Positions 62,018 to 64,000 of a stretch of DNA of 64,000 nucleotides are shown one piece after another. Numbering within the stretch: the first letter of the stretch is position 1; every line of letters starts with the position of its first letter. The notes beneath the pieces are model-generated. The model was not told where the DNA came from. It worked only from the letters and a program-made list of their open reading frames with translations, and made no database searches. The position numbers were made by a program, and so were the translations under genes. The stretch spans positions 22,370 to 86,369 of the forward strand of contig JAGBCX010000017.1 in NCBI GenBank assembly GCA_017937805.1, in the 5' to 3' direction. Source of the stretch: Alistipes sp. GTDB lineage: Bacteria; Bacteroidota; Bacteroidia; Bacteroidales; Rikenellaceae.

Positions 62018-63399
62018 TGGCAGTCGAAAATAGTTCTACGGAGTATATTTCGCAGGCGATAGAGTCCCAGCGTGAATATTTTCGCAGTGGGGCAACCCTT
62101 GACGTTAAGTTTCGTAAGGAGATGTTACAGCGTCTGCTCGATGCACTGCACAAGTGGGAAAAACCACTTGCAGAAGCGTTGTGGCACGACCTACATAAAT
62201 CGTACGAGGAGGCCTATATGACCGAGTTTGGCATTCTCTATGGTGAATTAAAAAATCATCTCAAGCACCTCTCTTCGTGGGCAGCACCAAAAAAGGTTGG
62301 TGCGCCACTGAGAATTTTTCCTTCGCGCTCCAAGATTGTGAGTGAGCCACTCGGTAATACCCTTATCATCGCCCCTTGGAACTATCCGGTTCAGTTGCTT
62401 ATCAATCCGCTGATTGGAGCAATTTCGGCAGGCTGTACCGCCATTCTGAAACCTTCGCCCTATGTTCCGAATGTAGCGCATGTATTGGAGCAGATGATTG
62501 ACGACACCTTCGATGATAACTATATCGCCATCATTCAGGGTAATCGCGATATAAATAGGTATCTTCTCGAACAACGATTTGACCTTATCTTCTTTACAGG
62601 CAGCCCAATGCTCGGTCGCGAGGTCATGACCGCAGCGGCAAAGCATCTCACCCCCGTAGTTCTTGAACTCGGAGGTAAAAGTCCGTGCATTGTCGACAAA
62701 GAGGCGAATATTAAGGTTGCAGCCAAACGCATAGCGTGGGGAAAATCGCTCAATGCAGGTCAAACATGCATTGCTCCCGACTATCTGCTTGTTCACGAAG
62801 ATATCAAAGAGGAGTTTGTGGAGGCGTTACACAAGGCCTTTCGTTCGTTGCTCGGTCGCAAACCTCAAAAGACAAAACACTTCGTACGCATCGTGTCGGA
62901 TAAGGCTTTCGACCGCTTGGTGGGCTACCTCGACAATGGAGCAATTCGTTTCGGTGGCGGATACGATAGAGAGGAGAGATTTATCGAGCCAACCCTTTTG
63001 GAGAATGTTTCGCCATCGGCACCCGTGATGCAGGAGGAGATATTCGGACCGATATTTCCACTCCTGACATTCAGCGATACGGAAGATGCCATAAAATTCG
63101 TTACCGAGCGCGAAAAACCGCTTGCACTCTACTACTTCGGCTCGACCGAAAAGGGCGAAGAGGTCTTACACCGCACCTCGTCAGGCGGAGCATGCTTGAA
63201 CGATGTAATAATGCATATTGCCAATGAGAACACCCCATTTGGTGGTGTCGGCAACTCGGGCATGGGCTCGTATCACGGAGAGGAGAGTTTCCACACCTTC
63301 TCGCATCGGAAATCGGTGCTCTCAACCACCACTCGCTGGGATATACCTTTCCGCTACATGCCATATCGTCTTTTCTCACTGATAAAACGATTGATGTAA
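62017..63399 (+). CDS. aldehyde dehydrogenase (class 3-like)
   Basis: An NAD(P)-dependent aldehyde dehydrogenase of 460 aa, the shorter class 3 length. IIAPWNYPVQLLINPLIGAISAG, KPSPYVPN, FFTGSPMLGREVM, the Glu in LELGGKSPCIV and the catalytic Cys in NAGQTCIAPDYLLV are present, followed by EEIFGPIFPLL and NTPFGGVGNSGMGSYHGEESFHTFSH. A hydrophobic/basic C-terminus (FRYMPYRLFSLIKRLM) may attach it to the membrane, as in class 3 fatty-aldehyde enzymes. Confidence 0.94.
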   Translation: MAVENSSTEYISQAIESQREYFRSGATLDVKFRKEMLQRLLDALHKWEKPLAEALWHDLHKSYEEAYMTEFGILYGELKNHLKHLSSWAAPKKVGAPLRIFPSRSKIVSEPLGNTLIIAPWNYPVQLLINPLIGAISAGCTAILKPSPYVPNVAHVLEQMIDDTFDDNYIAIIQGNRDINRYLLEQRFDLIFFTGSPMLGREVMTAAAKHLTPVVLELGGKSPCIVDKEANIKVAAKRIAWGKSLNAGQTCIAPDYLLVHEDIKEEFVEALHKAFRSLLGRKPQKTKHFVRIVSDKAFDRLVGYLDNGAIRFGGGYDREERFIEPTLLENVSPSAPVMQEEIFGPIFPLLTFSDTEDAIKFVTEREKPLALYYFGSTEKGEEVLHRTSSGGACLNDVIMHIANENTPFGGVGNSGMGSYHGEESFHTFSHRKSVLSTTTRWDIPFRYMPYRLFSLIKRLM

Positions 63400-63400
63400 A

Positions 63401-63432
63401 TTTGTTGCTTTCAAAAAAAATATCTATATTTG
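63401..63432 (+). promoter_or_regulatory. promoter of the fimbrillin-like gene at 63572
   Basis: TTTG at 63401-63404, 20 bp, TATATTTG at 63425-63432. The predicted leader is about 135 nt and contains a C-rich word and a run of nine G (63506-63514). Confidence 0.7.
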
Positions 63433-63505
63433 CAATAGTAATGCATGCAAAATAATGGATAAAAATAGAGGATAAAGGGTAAAATACCCCCTCCCTAAAT
63501 CTCTT

Positions 63506-63514
63506 GGGGGGGGG
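63506..63514 (+). repeat. run of nine G in the leader of the fimbrillin-like gene
   Basis: G9 at 63506-63514, faced by a CCCCCTCCC stretch at 63487-63495. The two can pair as a hairpin. A homopolymer of this length can change length by slippage. Confidence 0.7.
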
Positions 63515-63571
63515 TAATTCGTTGATAAACAAGATGTTATATTGTTAATAGTTAAAATTTGATAACTAACC

Positions 63572-64000
63572 ATGAAAAAATTTTTACTTTTATTGGCAGT
63601 GGCAAGCATATTTGCCGTAGGTTGCCAGACCGACACAACCACCGACAACATCATCGGTGTCGGAAATGGCGAGGAGGGTACTACTCTGGCTGTTTCGCTT
63701 GCTGAAACGCGCACCACTTTGGGCGGAAAAGTTGGTACAAGTTACCCCGTCTATTGGAGCGAAGGCGACCAACTCGTTGTTAATGGCTACCTCTCTGACG
63801 AGGTGCAAATCGACGAAGATAATCGAGCATCGGCACTTTTTACATTTAAAAAAGCCGAGTTAAATCACCCATACTACATCACCTACCCATATTGTGCATC
63901 AACAACAGATTCGCAACCCGTTGTTGAGTTCCAAAGCGAACAAACCTACGCAGAGGGAACTTTCGCTGCGGGATATGCTCCGATGTGCGGTTATACGAAA
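63572..64000 (+). CDS. fimbrillin-like surface lipoprotein (3' end outside window)
   Basis: The first 143 residues are visible. The lipoprotein signal (SIFAVGCQTD, Cys near 18) is followed by a fimbrillin/Mfa-like N-terminal region (LAVSLAETRTTLGG...YPVYWSEGDQLVVNGYLS...SALFTFKKAELNHPYYITYPY), which matches the layout at the start of the large lipoprotein at 3402-5747. The start at 63572 gives the signal peptide. The frame is open to the end of the window. Confidence 0.8.
   Translation, partial: MKKFLLLLAVASIFAVGCQTDTTTDNIIGVGNGEEGTTLAVSLAETRTTLGGKVGTSYPVYWSEGDQLVVNGYLSDEVQIDEDNRASALFTFKKAELNHPYYITYPYCASTTDSQPVVEFQSEQTYAEGTFAAGYAPMCGYTK

Noticed and set aside
1-64000. tRNA, rRNA, CRISPR arrays, insertion sequences, prophage
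   Set aside because: No cloverleaf with a GGTTCGA-type arm, no spaced direct repeats of CRISPR type, no transposase or integrase motifs were seen. The long hairpins have no associated transposase in the window.

Overview
The window looks like chromosomal DNA from a gut-type member of the Bacteroidales. The reasons are the TTG/TTTG, about 20 bp, TAnnTTTG promoters in front of many genes, a SusC/SusD pair, many lipoproteins with short signal peptides, fimbrillin-like proteins, and a complete sodium-pumping methylmalonyl-CoA decarboxylase operon. An Alistipes-like or related lineage is possible, but this is a guess from gene content. I see no rRNA, tRNA, CRISPR array, insertion sequence or prophage.

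Layout. 1-8.9 kb: tail of tilS, then holA and a class IV aminotransferase-fold gene, a coiled-coil protein, a large fimbrillin/FN3-like lipoprotein, two FKBP-family lipoproteins and an arginase-family gene. 9-12.4 kb: pdxB, pyrD and cinA. 12.5-19.8 kb: an RND efflux operon (adaptor, pump, outer-membrane channel) and a MATE transporter. 20-27 kb: an ECF-type sigma factor with a 44-codon gene behind it, then a leftward run purC, 5'-nucleotidase-like gene, proS, SGNH hydrolase, CDF transporter. 27.4-37.6 kb: a SusC/SusD/surface-lipoprotein operon that continues into a subtilisin-like protease and a small lipoprotein, probably for use of a protein or peptide. 37.6-43 kb: ssb, purine nucleoside phosphorylase and lpxK leftward; an M23 peptidase, a flavin-binding protein, ispD and a membrane protein rightward. 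43-50 kb: a starch-binding 4-alpha-glucanotransferase, then the leftward operon mce-mmdA-gamma-biotin carrier-beta, which decarboxylates methylmalonyl-CoA in propionate formation. 50.3-53 kb: three unknown exported proteins. 53.1-53.4 kb: a probable structured small RNA. 53.5-58 kb: a thioredoxin-fold protein, a GH20 enzyme, meaB and a zinc-less sirtuin. 58-64 kb: a symporter and aminotransferase leftward; a histidine-type phosphatase and an aldehyde dehydrogenase rightward; the start of a second fimbrillin-like lipoprotein.

The most unusual content is non-coding. Four intergenic long hairpins (near 45.6, 49.5, 50.1 and 57.2 kb) share a central CATAC...GTATG core and flanking words, but have different stem sequences that remain base paired. 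They sit at boundaries of the methylmalonyl-CoA genes mce, mmdA and mmdB and behind meaB. In addition there are a rod-like RNA at 53.2 kb with some 6S-like traits, five intergenic arrays of unrelated heptamers that share a 7-bp period, and four promoters placed so close to the start codon that the mRNAs should be leaderless or nearly so.
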